From Epichloe hybrida (Eukaryota; Ascomycota; Sordariomycetes; Hypocreales; Clavicipitaceae): DNA of 64,000 bases. Where the stretch lies: contig JAFEKR010000002.1 in the NCBI GenBank assembly GCA_019022495.1, positions 186,001 through 250,000 on the forward strand, given 5' to 3'. A program made the translations under genes and the position numbers. Shown piece by piece: positions 27,491-39,500 of the stretch. The stretch's first letter is position 1, and each line of letters opens with the position of its first letter. The notes below the pieces were generated by a model that saw only the letters and a program-made list of their open reading frames with translations, ran no database searches and was not told the origin of the DNA.

Positions 27491-27756
27491 TGTTAAGGAT
27501 ATTCACAGCCTTACATCATAGCCTTAGATATTAGGCATCACTCTTATTATCCCCTCTTTGTTTAATAATGCAGCTTCCTGCATTGCGTTTAATATCGCGG
27601 TTTATCGCAGGCTTTATTTAAAGACCTAGATTTATTACTTATAGATTTAAAGCTTATAAGCTTCCCTTTTCTCTTCTAGATTACGAATTCCTAGACAGTA
27701 ATTCTACATCATCTTCTCTTCTGCTCTCTCTTTACCTCTGTCTGCATCATTCCACA
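27491..27756 (+). repeat. Right LTR of copia element
   Basis: Collinear with the left LTR and solo LTR. It is mutated from its first bases (TGTTAAGG) but near-identical to the solo LTR over its last ~30 bp, the mirror image of the left LTR. Confidence 0.95.
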
Positions 27757-28273
27757 TATATACCCTACCTTGCGTATATGTGGCTATCTAGCAGCTAGAA
27801 AATAGATCTTGGTTTTCTAGAATCCGAGGATCCACTATGTAATTGCCCTGTCTCTAACCTCTCTGCCTCTATGCTCCTAACAGGTAGGGGGTACTTTATA
27901 TTACATGTATTTCACCTAGACTATATACTGTTTTCTACTAGCACACATACCCTTATAGTATCTAATAGCTAGACTCACTATAGCTACTATGTAAGAGCTA
28001 ATAGTGGCTGCCCTGGGCTTGTAGTCGCTGTAAAATTGTCCAGGGGTTAGACTGTAAAGCCTATTACTACCCGTTTTACTAGGCAAACCGCGTCATGTAC
28101 GCGAGTATGCGCCAGTGGTCCATCGCAGAGCCCCGATCCATGTCATGACGAGGCGCCCGAGACATCGCGCCAGGTGGTAAGTTGTAGGTACGTAAGCACT
28201 TGTGATGGTCCCCAGAGACAAGTTCGAAAAGCAATCCGCATGCCCGGGCGCGACAAACAACAGAGATCCTGCA
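27757..28273. other. 5' region of the amidohydrolase gene
   Basis: About 520 bp between the copia insertion and the amidohydrolase start codon. No gene is seen. Since the element inserted here, this is the remaining upstream region for the downstream gene. Confidence 0.5.
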
Positions 28274-29367
28274 ATGCAACAACGAATCGACGTCCATTGC
28301 CATGCTGTGGCCCCGCGCTATCGCCAATATGCCACAGACAATGGTCATGCGAAGCCCGATGGAATGCCCGCCCTCCCGGTACGTAATCTTTGCCACTTTT
28401 GAACACCACTAGACGGGATATACTATGCTGTGCCCTTGATTTTGCTGACGACTTACCTGGGCAGGCGTGGAGTCCAGAGCAACACATTGCTCTGATGAAG
28501 CAGCTGAATATCAGCAAGTCTGTTTTGAGCATCACGTCTCCAGGAACGCACCTCACACCTTACGATGATGTACGAGCTGCAGGAATGACTCGTCAGGTCA
28601 ACGAGGAGCTGTCTGCCATCTGCCGGGATCACCCATCACACTTTCGTTTCTTCGCATCACTACCTCTGCCGTCCGTTAATGAGTCTATTGCCGAAATCGA
28701 CCATGGAATGGACAAGCTTGGCGCAGTAGGCTTTGCCGTTTTGTCCAATGCAAATGGTATATATCTTGGGGACAAGGTATTGGATCCCGTCTTCGCGCAT
28801 CTAAACTCTCGGCAGGCTGTGTTGTTCATTCATCCTACGACTTGCAATGTGATAGCTACCTCAGGGTCGGGTTCTCGGAATGAAGTACAAGCAGTCAACC
28901 CACTCGGCCACCACCCTCGTCCTATGATGGAATTCATGTTTGACGAGACCCGTGCCATCGCCAACCTGCTTCTATCGGGCACCGTTGCGAAGTTTCCCCG
29001 TATCACTTTCATCATGTCGCACTGTGGTTGCACGTTGCCCTCCATCCTGGATCGCATTGGTGCCTTTGGCGCTCTTACTGCAGGACAAGAGAATCAGAGC
29101 GCTGAGTTTAGAAGATTGCTTCGCGAAAGATTTGTGTTTGACTTGGCAGGATATCCATTTCCCGATCAAGTCCATGGGCTCCTCAGAATGCTAGGCCCGG
29201 ATGCAGAAAAGAGGCTCGTTTACGGGACGGACTATCCTTTTACCCCCGAAAAGGTTGTAGTCGGTTTAGCAGAAGAGATGAAGGCGGGTTTTGAAGAACT
29301 ATTCAACTCTGACCAACAAAATAATGTGTATCTAGATAATGCAGAGAGACTCCTGGGGCTCAATTAA
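28274..29367 (+). CDS. Amidohydrolase-2 family decarboxylase-like enzyme (6-methylsalicylate/ACMSD-type)
   Basis: Two exons, 28274..28378 and 28465..29367, with an 86-bp GT..AG intron, giving 335 residues, typical for the family. The start is MQQRIDVHCHAVAPRY. Metal ligands of the TIM-barrel amidohydrolase are all present: the HxH in DVHCH (residues 8-10), His in LFIHPTT, His in MSHCGC and Asp in YGTDYPFTP. Fungal relatives decarboxylate aromatic acids, for example 6-methylsalicylate decarboxylases of patulin/yanuthone clusters. With an NR-PKS nearby, a resorcylate- or salicylate-type acid is the natural substrate guess. It sits 0.5 kb from the right end of the copia element and is convergent with the acyltransferase gene. 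Alternative: a degradation enzyme unrelated to the cluster. Confidence 0.9.
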
Positions 29368-29511
29368 TTGATCGTAAAATTACATATTACGTGCCATCGA
29401 AACAAGGAATTCAGCACTGCCAATGTGCGATGTAGTGAGGAGAGACTTTGCTAAGTTTATGAAAAGAATTGAAGTGCGAAGAACGGGTTCTATCAAGTGT
29501 AACTAGGCAAA

Positions 29512-30864
29512 CTAAAGAATGGCGCCAGCGCCTGGCACATAATCTATCAGCAGCAAACCAGCCCCGAAGGCGGCTGCGACTTCTATGTAGCCCGCAGTTG
29601 TGGTCATAACCAACGGTCCCAGGTTTTGCCACGTTTCAGAGTCCATCCAAGCCGGTCTTTCTCCTCCATGGCACATGAGAGTGTGCAGACCCTGTCCCAC
29701 GAACCACGAGATTGGCGAGTGAAGCAAGTATGCTGCATAGGCGTAGCGAGGGGACCAAAGCCTATGCTTTCCAGGCTTGTTGTAATTCCGTTCCCAGAGA
29801 GACATGAAGGCTGGCCCAACAGTAGTGAAAGTGAATTCGTTCCACAAGGCGAAAAGTGCTGCGTCCGGAGTCCAGCCTGACAGTTGTACGCTACCTGGAT
29901 CGTCAGCAAGCACGTCGCTGCCTATAGCTCTGCCTGTAGCTTTCTCGTTATTTTCATCTCCCTCCTTCTTCTCGCTCCCCGCATTGTTCTTATTGTCTTG
30001 TCTCGCCCTCAGTATGCTGGGGAGAAACACGATGGGCAATGTAGATAGAGAAATGGCACTGGCCTTGGCCATGGACAGCTTCCCGGGCGGCCCGGACTGC
30101 TTGTCATATAAACTCGTCATCCGAGGCTTTCCTAGAAAGTAGGCCATATAACCGAGCAAGTACCCGTGAATGTGTTGTGGGAGGTAGTATGGCTGGACAT
30201 TGACAACGGGCAACTCATAGCCAAAGGGAAACTTGGTGCTAACCAAGAACCTTGACGCAGCGACCACCAACCAGCCCCAGCGACACAGTTGGCCATAGAC
30301 CCTGGCCAATTTCGAGAAGTCGGATGACTTCGTACGCCCGTTTCCGTAGAGATTGAAGCAGCGCGTGAGTACAAGAGCCACCATATCGAAGATGAGAAGT
30401 GTCATAGTATACCAGACAGTCCCTGCGCCCGGCGTTAACCAGCCCTTGAATTCAAGGACTGCTTTCCAGTAATCTCTGAGGTTTGAGCGGAGGCCACCTT
30501 CAAGTCGAGGACGCAGCGCGATGGCTTGTAACGGCTCAAGAAAGACCGAGTAAAGGAGCGCCGGAAGTCCCAGTCTCAAGAACTTGCTCTTTACGAATTC
30601 CTGCCATGATCCCTTTGCCAGAGACTGCGCCGTCAAATTTCCAGAGAGCCAGAAAAATTGCCCCAGGCCATAGGCGTAGTGGAACGCGACATACGGCAAC
30701 AAGATTGGTGATGTCTTTTTGAAACCTGCTGGGTGAGGGTGCGTTCCTCCGCCACCGTAGGCAGCTGCCGTGTGATTGAGAATCACAATGGTTGTCATGA
30801 CACCTCTCAAGTTGTCGAGCCAATATTTACGGCCTTTAGGAACAACGGCCTTTGGTGGTGCCAT
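29512..30864 (-). CDS. Membrane acyltransferase 3 family protein (OafA-like)
   Basis: A single uninterrupted frame of 450 residues. I chose the ATG at 30864 (MAPPKAVVPKGRKYWLDNLRG) rather than an upstream in-frame start because the family motif RKYWLDNLRG with VILNHTA lies close to the N-terminus. Several hydrophobic segments (for example 95-125, 160-185, 250-270 and the C-terminal SWFVGQGL and AGLLLIDYV stretches) fit the multi-pass acyltransferase-3 fold, in which the His of the NHT motif is catalytic. A central charged loop (about residues 295-330, rich in N, E, K) is predicted to be cytosolic or lumenal. Such enzymes O-acylate sugars or small molecules. It is divergent from the UGT gene across an 813-bp promoter, so acylation of a glycoside is a plausible, unproven role. 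Confidence 0.88.
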   Translation of the reverse strand: MAPPKAVVPKGRKYWLDNLRGVMTTIVILNHTAAAYGGGGTHPHPAGFKKTSPILLPYVAFHYAYGLGQFFWLSGNLTAQSLAKGSWQEFVKSKFLRLGLPALLYSVFLEPLQAIALRPRLEGGLRSNLRDYWKAVLEFKGWLTPGAGTVWYTMTLLIFDMVALVLTRCFNLYGNGRTKSSDFSKLARVYGQLCRWGWLVVAASRFLVSTKFPFGYELPVVNVQPYYLPQHIHGYLLGYMAYFLGKPRMTSLYDKQSGPPGKLSMAKASAISLSTLPIVFLPSILRARQDNKNNAGSEKKEGDENNEKATGRAIGSDVLADDPGSVQLSGWTPDAALFALWNEFTFTTVGPAFMSLWERNYNKPGKHRLWSPRYAYAAYLLHSPISWFVGQGLHTLMCHGGERPAWMDSETWQNLGPLVMTTTAGYIEVAAAFGAGLLLIDYVPGAGAIL

Positions 30865-31677
30865 CTTTTCGTCGATTGAGCCTACATACACTGTAGCAAC
30901 CGAATGTCTCAGGGATGAGTGACTGAAAAATTGCACTGGGAAACGAGTCTACGTGGCAGGCAGGGGGAAAATCGATACAGAATGCAATAGACGTCAGACT
31001 CCCAAATGTTTCTGTGGTCGGCTTCCTTTGTGTAGCGCCGTCGCGAAAGAATGTTGTAAGCGGGCAACCTACTCTACTGTGTTCAATATTCCGCTGAACA
31101 TCCGAGGCATCCTGTATAGTACCTTGGCGGTACAAAGTTGGAAATCGGAGATAAGTCCCCGTACATGCATAGTTGCTGTTGTGTATGCGTACGTACCCCC
31201 CCCCCAAAACAACCGAGGATCAGGATCAGGATCAGGATCAGGATCCTGTAACACCTACAGGGATCTCGCCAGGGATCTTGACATCCCTGATCACCCTACT
31301 TATTATACATGGAAATGGGCTTTATTTAACTACACGGGGGAGGCGGGGGCTGAAATGATACCAGAAAGTTAGGGATTATAATAATGCTTAATTATTTGAT
31401 TATCTATGTCGCTACTGCGTGTTCTAAAATATGACCACTTTGAATTGCATAATGATAACCTAAGTCATTTACCACCCTAATCGGGCTGACCAGATTGGTG
31501 GGGGCTGACGAGAGCGCGACTCAAGGTTGCTTACTCCATTCCGCTTACATATGGATGAAATCTGTCGACGGCTGAGAGATGGTCTAGGCTGGCTCGTCAA
31601 GCAGCTAGCTGTGATTCACCCATATTCTTTGAAAGATTCTCAGTCCCCATCGCTTGCTCAACCAGAAGCAGTCCATA
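30865..31677. promoter_or_regulatory. Divergent promoter, acyltransferase / UGT
   Basis: An 813-bp spacer between two start codons pointing away from each other. It contains a C tract near 31,197-31,205 and a hexamer microsatellite at 31217-31245. The function is inferred from gene order. Confidence 0.6.
31217..31245. repeat. (GGATCA)n microsatellite
   Basis: Four GGATCA units followed by GGATCC lie in the acyltransferase/UGT divergent promoter. It is not telomeric (no TTAGGG). Confidence 0.9.
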
Positions 31678-33185
31678 ATGGCGGCCTCCACAAAGCCACT
31701 GGTCGTCTTGACCTCTACTCCGGGTACCGGTCATGCCAACCCTATCAAGACTATCGCCAGGGTGAGAAAGTATCTCCAACGACTACAAACTGTCGACATC
31801 CCACAATCAGAAACTAATCCCTTCACCACAGGCCCTTGTTCTTGATGGCTACCAAGTCACAGTTGTTTCTGCCAGTGCATACCGGGCCCATTTCGAAGAT
31901 GCCGGATGCAGTTACGTTGCTATCCAGGGTTACGGAGACTACGCGGACGAGGATCGTGATGGGAAATGGCCCGAAAGAGTTGCGATGCCGCCAGGACCAG
32001 AGCAATTTGCCTGGACAATCGAGCACAGCTTTGTCAAAGTAATACCTGACCAACTGGCCGCGGTCCAGAAAGCCATTACCAAGCTGAGGGAAAGGCATCC
32101 AGGCATGCCAGTGGTGTTGCTCAATGAGTCCGCTTTTCTAGGCTCGCTCCCACTTATGAGAGGTGCCAGAGGTGTGAAGCCTGATGGATTTATTGGCATT
32201 GGCGTCAATCCTATAACTCTGAGCAGCGTGGATACCGCTCCATTTGGGACTGGTCTACCACCGCCTACATCACCTGCGTATGTAACTGGCCTTCTTTTTC
32301 CCTCTTGTTACCTCAACGCGAAGGCGAGTGCTAACTTCTTTACGCAGAGAGGTTGCTCAGTATTCAGTAATGTTGGACGGGCTGAAGTCCACCTTCTCAA
32401 AAGCACAGACAGTCTTCCATGAAATCTTGAAAGACGTTGGAGGTGAAGCTGTCGATGGCTTCTTTGCCGATGCATCCTTCCTATGGCCCGATCGCTACTT
32501 GCAAATGTGCCCGCCTTCAATGATGTATCCGAGGAGCGATGCACCCAAAAGCGTCCGATTTGCTGGGGGAATACCGAAACTGCCAAAATCGACAGATGCA
32601 ATAGAGCTGCCGTGGGAAAGGCCCACATGGTGGCGAGACGAGATCGAGATCAATTCGGCGAAAAGGGACATTGTATTTGTTTGCCAGGGCACTGTTCGTA
32701 TGGATTGGAACGACATCGTCATACCTGCGATGCAGGGATTGAAGGATCGTCCAAACACGCTCGTAGTCGTCGCACTTGGTCAGCGAGGAGCGACGCTAGA
32801 CGCAAGTATCCCCGTGCCCGATAATGCTCGTGTTGTAGATTATCTTCCCTTTGATGATATTCTCCCGCTCGCTTCCGTTTTTGTTGGAAATGGTGGCTAT
32901 GGGGGTGTTCAAACCAGTTCTGCACATGGCACGCCTCTGGTGGTTGCAGGAGATAGTGAGGATAAACCGGAAATGTGTGCTATAGCTGAGTGGGCTGGTG
33001 TGGCTGTCAATCTGAGAACTGGCAACCCGACGAGTGAGGCTCTTCGGGCTGGTGTCGATAGGGTTCTATCTGATCCAAAATATAAAGCGGCCGCATTGAG
33101 GGTTAAAGCAGAGGTGGATGCTGCAGACCCCATTAGAGTTATTGCCAATAACATTGATGAGGTAATTGCTGGTGTCAAGCCATGA
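31678..33185 (+). CDS. UGT/MGT-like glycosyltransferase (GT1 family), copy 1
   Basis: Three exons, 31678..31761, 31832..32277 and 32348..33185, giving 455 residues with consistent phases. The N-terminal acceptor half begins MAASTKPLVVLTSTPGTGHANP, with the glycine/histidine motif of GT-B enzymes (GTGH). The C-terminal donor half has FVCQGTV, VDYLPFDDILP, the sugar-nucleotide loop VGNGGYGGVQTSSAHGTPLV and DKPEMCAIAEWAGV, matching bacterial macrolide/MGT-type and fungal UGTs. No signal peptide or membrane anchor is visible, so it is probably cytosolic. It is divergent from the acyltransferase-3 gene. The phenolic polyketide is a reasonable acceptor guess. A paralogue lies at 51475-52945. Confidence 0.9.
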
Positions 33186-33712
33186 AAAAGGAAGGCTGTC
33201 GAAACAGCTAAATGGGAACACACCGAGGCAATCAATCCGGCGTGTTTTTTTAGCTGGAAGAACTTTATGGTCAAAAGAGCCAAGGCATGGATTATGGTTG
33301 TACGTTACTGGCTGAGCTGTTTCTTACTCTAATACAGGAAAGAAACACACAGCTAGTCCCGTTGTCAAAAACCGCACTTGTTTCCTAAGGTCGGTGGTTT
33401 CCTCACTGCTGCTGATGCTAGTCTCGGTAGTTGAAACGTCGTCTTCTCCTTGAAATGCCTTGCCAAGTCGCTCACGAATTGCATCAATTAATCGGTATAC
33501 TGGCCATCATGCGTGAATACCATCAGGTCTAATCGCTACGCTGGTAAATTGACACCGAGTGCTGCACGAGCTCGTGATTTTGCCCGATTGAGTCTTCTAA
33601 TACCTGAAAGAACAATCTTGGGATGTGACTATTCAAGAATTACTTGTAAAGGCCCTTTGCACAAAGTGTAAGACCGAAAAGATCGCTACGGGAGTTCTGT
33701 TTTTCTGGTAGA
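33186..33712. other. Spacer downstream of UGT copy 1
   Basis: About 530 bp containing the UGT 3' end. No gene was recognised. Confidence 0.5.
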
Positions 33713-34420
33713 CTACAACTTAACGATGGAGCCGAAACGTAGTAAATGAGCCGTCAACAAGATGTCGTGCATTTCAAAACTGTGGCGCAGGTAGTAAAGC
33801 CGTAAAAGTGTTTCCAACCGAGCATGAACTGCCATGACAATTTGCTTCGGGTCTAGACTCTGCGCCGTATCGTTTCGTGGGACACCAGCATTGGAGGCCC
33901 ATGGCTCAAAGAGCGCGATCACGGTATGAAGATATCGCTACTATACAGCAGACAGTTTACACCATACCAATTCCTTTTTGTTCGTTGATTTTAAACACGT
34001 TCTTTGATGATATGATGACTTACGGGAGGCCGATGTCACTAAGGACGGCCATCTTGTCAGGTTCTAGGCACTCTGGTAGTTCTTCACACCATGTCTTCAA
34101 CTTCTCGTAAAACATGACAGATTCTTCAAAAGACAGTGAACGAGACGCCTCTCCAGTGGATACTGATTCAACAGTAACTTGTGCTGGATCATTCGAAGCT
34201 TAATGCGAGCGAGGCGGTATTACCCAAGGTTCCTTGGAGTTGCCATAGGCAAACCTGGATATTGGAGCGCACATCCGCTGAATATATTGGTAGCCTCGTC
34301 ATGGGATGGCAGCGGCATTGAAGGCATCTCGATAAAGCAAGGCCGTTTCGACATATTGTAGTTTACCATTCAAGGGACCAATCTTGTTGATGAGATCCTA
34401 CCGGGCAGCCAGGAGAGTCA
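33713..34420 (-). pseudogene. Decayed fungal-specific (C6-type) transcription factor fragment
   Basis: Minus-strand frames contain pieces, in the right order, of the fungal transcription factor middle-homology region: RPCFIEMPSMPLP (near 34,330), then FEESVMFYEKLKTWCEELPE (near 34,110), then the C-terminal-type stretch ARLETLLRLYYLRHSFEMHD (near 33,800). They are separated by stops and frame changes, and no N-terminal Zn2Cys6 motif was found upstream, so this is a truncated remnant. Some breaks could be introns, but a stop just before the RPCF segment argues for decay. It lies next to the UGT, where a pathway regulator might be expected. Recognition is by pattern memory, so confidence is moderate. 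Confidence 0.55.
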
Positions 34421-35099
34421 AATTGTGTCTTACGTTTGTCATGAAAGAAGATACCATGCAGTTGTCGCAGGAGCCAGCTGCATCTTGACACTTTTAAGTG
34501 AATAATTAGCTAGCTTTATACGCGCTATACGAATAGTTAGCTAGCATACTTACTAGGAGAGTACTGCACGTGCTAAGTGTTGGTGCCTGGCGAAGGGCCT
34601 GGGCGAGTTACACCTTCTTCTCTAACTGATAATGAATGAAGTAGTTGCCTCAGTGCCGCATCTCCTTGGCCGTTCTCGTTGAGACGGCGCAAAGTCGGCG
34701 CAGCACGTTTGAGCCAACTGCGTTAGGGCAATCAGCCACATCATCGTTTTACAGACTACACACCCAGACAATAAATGTGTCTTCCATTGTTAAAATATCG
34801 GCGATGGATCAGCCTGTCAACAATGCCCAGGCCAGCATCGATGTGCAAAAATAATTTACACATGCTATGGTTGGTAGCTCTGATGCAAGCCCAGTAGCGA
34901 TAGCACTAGAAAGTATATTCATCAGGGAAAGCGGAGCTTTGCATGCGTTTTGCGTCACAGCAAGGCGAAGGCAAGAGGGTGAAGCAAAGCTTCTTACTTT
35001 CCCTTTATTAAAATAAGGCTATCTTATAGAGATATCTCTTCTAATTAGTTAGACGCGAAATACTCTTTAGTAACTAGTTAAGAATTTTTTTTTTACCTC
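34421..35099. other. Spacer with decaying sequence before the Helitron block
   Basis: No recognisable gene. Composition falls toward AT at about 34,990. Some of this may be the 5' part of the transcription factor remnant or the true left end of the Helitron. Confidence 0.4.
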
Positions 35100-35118
35100 T
35101 CTTAACCACCTAACCTTA

Positions 35119-35212
35119 GGGGGGGGGGGGGCAGTGAGGAGGCCTGCTATAGGCAAAAGCTTACCGCAGGTGGCCCCTAGTAGGGCCCCTAGAGGGCCCC
35201 TAGAGGGAATAT
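35119..35212. repeat. GC-rich island with G tract and GGGCCCCTA repeats inside AT-rich DNA
   Basis: A 13-G tract is followed within about 80 bp by three near-copies of GGGCCCCTAG(A), each with an internal GGGCCC palindrome. It is sharply GC-rich compared with the AT-rich sequence on both sides and could form hairpins. Confidence 0.75.
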
Positions 35213-36599
35213 AAAAGCTTATATATTTAAAGATAAATAAATTTAATAATGTGAAGTATTAATAATTAATTCGTAATTATAGATATATAGTGGTTATAGT
35301 AGTGTTATAGTTAAATTATAGTTATAAAAGACTTGTGAAAAGAACTTGTAATATTATAATATCTTATAAAGACTTATAGCATATTTAAAAAAAAACACAT
35401 ATATAATTTAAATACATAACCTTTTAATTTAAATGTTTTTTGCTATTATAATATTATAAATATAAAGGGTTACTATATTATATAAATTAAATTTATAGCG
35501 TACCCTTATACTTAATTTTAACACTAAAAAAAAATATTACCCTTACTAGGTAACTCTAATATAGTAGTAAGTTAGGACTAAACACTTCTTAAAAGAAGCT
35601 GCCTTTAGTACCTATCTAATAACCTAGAGTTAGCGCCTATAGTAAATCATTAGGTATTAAAGTATTATATTACCTTAGGTCCCTAAGTATTTATAATTAT
35701 ATATTAGTAAGGTTAGAAGGAGAATAGTAAATTACTTATAATTTAGTATAGTATAATTAAGCCACTATTTACTATAGTTTACTACTCTTACCTAGTTTGC
35801 TTACTTTATATTATATTATATTATATTAGGTTTAGCGTTAGGTTTAGGTATTTATTATAATATTCTATAGGTAATATTCTATAAGTTTTATAGTGGTAAG
35901 TATAACGCTACACTATAACTTTACTATATATATATTTATACCTATTACCTCTATTACTTTTGCTTTACTTTACTAGTTATTAATAGCTAGCTAGTGGCCT
36001 AAGGGGGTTTTTCTTCTTTTAAATTAGGTAAGGAAGTAGCCTATAAAAACTATTAATCTATAAGGGTAGTCTGCTATATAGGGCTAGTTTATATAGTGTT
36101 TAATATAGTTAATAATACTAGCCTTACTACTAACTACACTAAATGTAATGTTCTAAGTAAATATTAGGTTATAAGGAGTATTATAATTATAGGCTATATA
36201 CTTACCTTTAGGTCTATATAATAAGATAAAAGTAAGGCATAAGAATGCCACGTAAATTCACTTACTAATTAATATTATGAAGTTAATGTAACCACACATG
36301 TAGGCACGCACGCACGTAGGCACGTAGGCATAATCCTGTTGATTTATAAAGCGAGGTAAAAAGCGTAGAATTTGCTAATATAATAATTTATTTACGCGTT
36401 TTCTAGTAGGTTTATAATGTAATTTATAGCATTATATGTAATAGTCTTACTTTCCCTTATTTAAGGGCTCCTTCTTTCCTTATATTTACCTCTTATACTA
36501 TACTAACCTAAATTTCCTACTTAACTTCTCTCTAATTTTCCTTTTTCTAACTATATCCCTATCCTTATTTATTATAATAAAGCTATTCCTATTATTATC

Positions 36600-39500
36600 T
36601 AATTCTTATCTTACTTTCTCTAGGTAGTAAGTTATTCTCTATTAGCTATAATAGTTATATATTACTCCTTTTGCTATAGCTCTAGGTATATGCTATTACT
36701 AGGCTATGTATAACGTAGTAAATTATCCTAATAAGATAGCTTCTCTTACTCCTCCTATACTACTACCTAATTCTCCTTATAATCTAAGCTATAAGAACCT
36801 AGCTAATATTATAGATATCCCTAATAATACCTCTAAAACGCGTAAATATTAGCATTATAAATAGGATAAACCTATTAATAAATTCATTAGCTTAAAAAAT
36901 AAGGATAAGTTAATATAAAAATACCTAGAATACTATAACTAATAAAATACCCTAGTATATGCTACTACTTAGCACCTTAATATTAACCTAATGCTAATAG
37001 TATAATAGTCTTAAGCTCTTATATAATTCTTGTGTTTTATAATAGCTATAGTATGTAGTAATAGCAAGCGCCTTATTACTAGAGTGTAATCCCCTAAGTA
37101 GTAATAAACTTAGTAACTTCCTATACTCTTACCCTAATAGTAATAGGCTATAGGCTTATAAGAGGTTATAGCTAATTTCTTAAGATAAATAATATATAAA
37201 TTAATAAGGTTTCTTTACTATAGATAGGCTTCTTAAGATACACTAAATAAAGCTAAGGCATGTTCTTTATAAGTATAGTAACTTACTTTTAATACTATAT
37301 ATATTTATACTAAACTATAGTAAGCCACTATTTAATAAGAGTATTAAGTTATATAATAAGCTAGAGAAAAACCTAACCTTACTCCTTTATTAGCTACTAT
37401 CCTAAACTAGGTAGCCTCTTTGTGTTAGTAAGGAGTTTAAGAACTCTTTAGTAGCTAAATTAATATAGTAAGTGGCCTAGATAATAATAATAATCCTAAC
37501 CTAGGCATAAAATAGAAAGTATACCTATTATATTATTATATATTTGCTTACTAGAGCTTTATTACTCCTAATAAAGTAAAACATATATATTATAAATAGT
37601 GTAATTATAATATAATAGATGATTTCACACCTTTATAGTCCTTAGTAGGGGATTCTAATCTAAATATAACACTTTCTTAGCGTTTATTAGTATAACTACG
37701 TTTACCTTTAAACCTTAGCTAGCTTACTACTTCTTAGGATTTGCTAGTCTTGCCTAATCTAGTCTTTTAGGGAGATCTAGACTAGTTATACCTAACTAAG
37801 CGTGACTATAGCTTAATTAGATACTAGGTAATAAGCCTAGTATTAAATACTATAGAGTATTACCCTTATTATAAGGTAAGATAGTTTAGTCTTAATATTA
37901 GAAATAGAATCTACTGCTCTTATAACTATTATAACGCAGTCCCCTAGGGCCGCGTATCTTATAATTAATGCCACGCTAGTTAGCCCTTTTTTTAGTCTAA
38001 AGAAAACAAGCTTAATCCTAGGTTAGTTCTAGGCTATTTACCCTAGCTTATGTAAACTAAAGAGATGCTTATTGCTAAGGTTTATATTTATATTATAGTT
38101 ATAACCTATTGTAATTAGTAGTATAGATATAAGGGCTATGTAGTTAACTTTATAAAGAATATTAGTTAAGTCTATAACTAGTTACTGCTTTTGCCTAGGG
38201 ATCTTAATATTATTATCCTTTAACCTGTAAATTAGATAAATTAGCTATATATAATCCGTTAGTTTTGTAATTAATTTAGAGTGTAGTAGGCTATTATTTA
38301 GGTCTAGCTTATATATCTCTATTTAAATTATCCTAGGTATTACTATATTAAAGTAAATAAGGATAATTTACTCTAGCTACCTAGTAATAGAGATATTATA
38401 GACTAGCTTATAGTGGAGGTAACTAACACTATTAATATTAAAGAGACTTACCTTAATAAAGATAATAACTAGATAAATACACACTTTAATGGAGCTATAA
38501 TTCCTAACTTTATTGCTTATTAATAGGAGCTTATATGACTTTATTATTAGCTTTAAGGTACTAATAAGCCTTAGGTGCTACTAGAGTAGATTCCCCTTTA
38601 GTAAGTAAAACCTTAGATATACCTTAATATACCTAATATTTATAGCATGCCTTTAAATAAGTTTAATTAGTCTTAGCTATTACTCTTAGAGGCATTTCTA
38701 AGTCTCTTTCCTAATAGTAAAGCTAAGTTTATTAAGCCTTATGAACGCACTATAAGCTACTCTAACTATATTAATTGCCTAATTAAGTATAATAATAGCT
38801 GCTTTGCTTAATATCCTTAATTTCGCTATATTATGTTTAATACGCTTATATATTAGTAAGTAAATAAGCGAAGCGCTTACTTTATTAAGAGAGAAGGTTA
38901 TTATTAGGCTATTAATATTAACTAGCTTTAACTAGCTTTTAACTTAAATACTACTAAAGCTAAGGCACTGCTTAACTTTATAGTGAGATTCTTAGGGAGC
39001 TTATAAGGCATATAAGTGTACTAGGGAGGCTGTAAAAACTAGCTTAAGGCGTATGTTTATGCTCTAAGCTACCTAGGTATGTTTATTACCCTTTTAGCTG
39101 CTAATTTACACTAGTAAGACTTTTAGAGGTTTATACTAAATTATAATAAATAGCAGTTAGGAAATAACTAAGTTAAGGCTAGGATTATAGGCAAGAACCT
39201 TTATAATAATTCACATATTTTAGCATAGTACTTTAAGATATGCCTCTAATTATTCTTTAAGCAAGTTCTTTAGCCTAAATTTAGCATTAAGGAATATTAG
39301 TACTAATATAAGTAGTAGTCCTAAGGTAGCCCTTATACTTATTGCCTCTTTTGGATAAAAGATACACTAGACACTAGCCTTATAACCATAGAGCTATAGA
39401 AGGTCTTTACTAAGTACTAGGGGTAGTATGTTACTACCTATAATGCTTACCTTAAGTTAGTAAATTAGTAGCGTTAAGGTAATAATCCGTTAATCTTACC

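Larger units (their letters stand above)
21853..27756 (+). mobile_element. Complete Ty1/copia LTR retrotransposon, RIP-inactivated
   Basis: The 5,904-bp element has two 266-bp LTRs (TG...CA ends) and is flanked by the 5-bp duplication TATAT (21848-21852 and 27757-27761). A G-rich tract (aggggcgg) precedes the right LTR, as expected for a polypurine tract, and a possible primer-binding site (GGTTATAAGCCT) follows the left LTR. The order protease, integrase, RT marks it as copia. Nearly every frame is broken by TAA/TAG, with C and G strongly depleted, consistent with RIP. It splits the PKS/P450/ABC island from the amidohydrolase/acyltransferase/UGT island. Confidence 0.95.

Noticed and set aside
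28079..28556. Minus-strand frames over the amidohydrolase 5' end
   Set aside because: They are antisense to a gene with all metal-ligand motifs intact and show no family resemblance.
31217..31245. Hexamer repeat as possible telomeric sequence
   Set aside because: The unit is GGATCA, not TTAGGG, with four copies inside a gene promoter.
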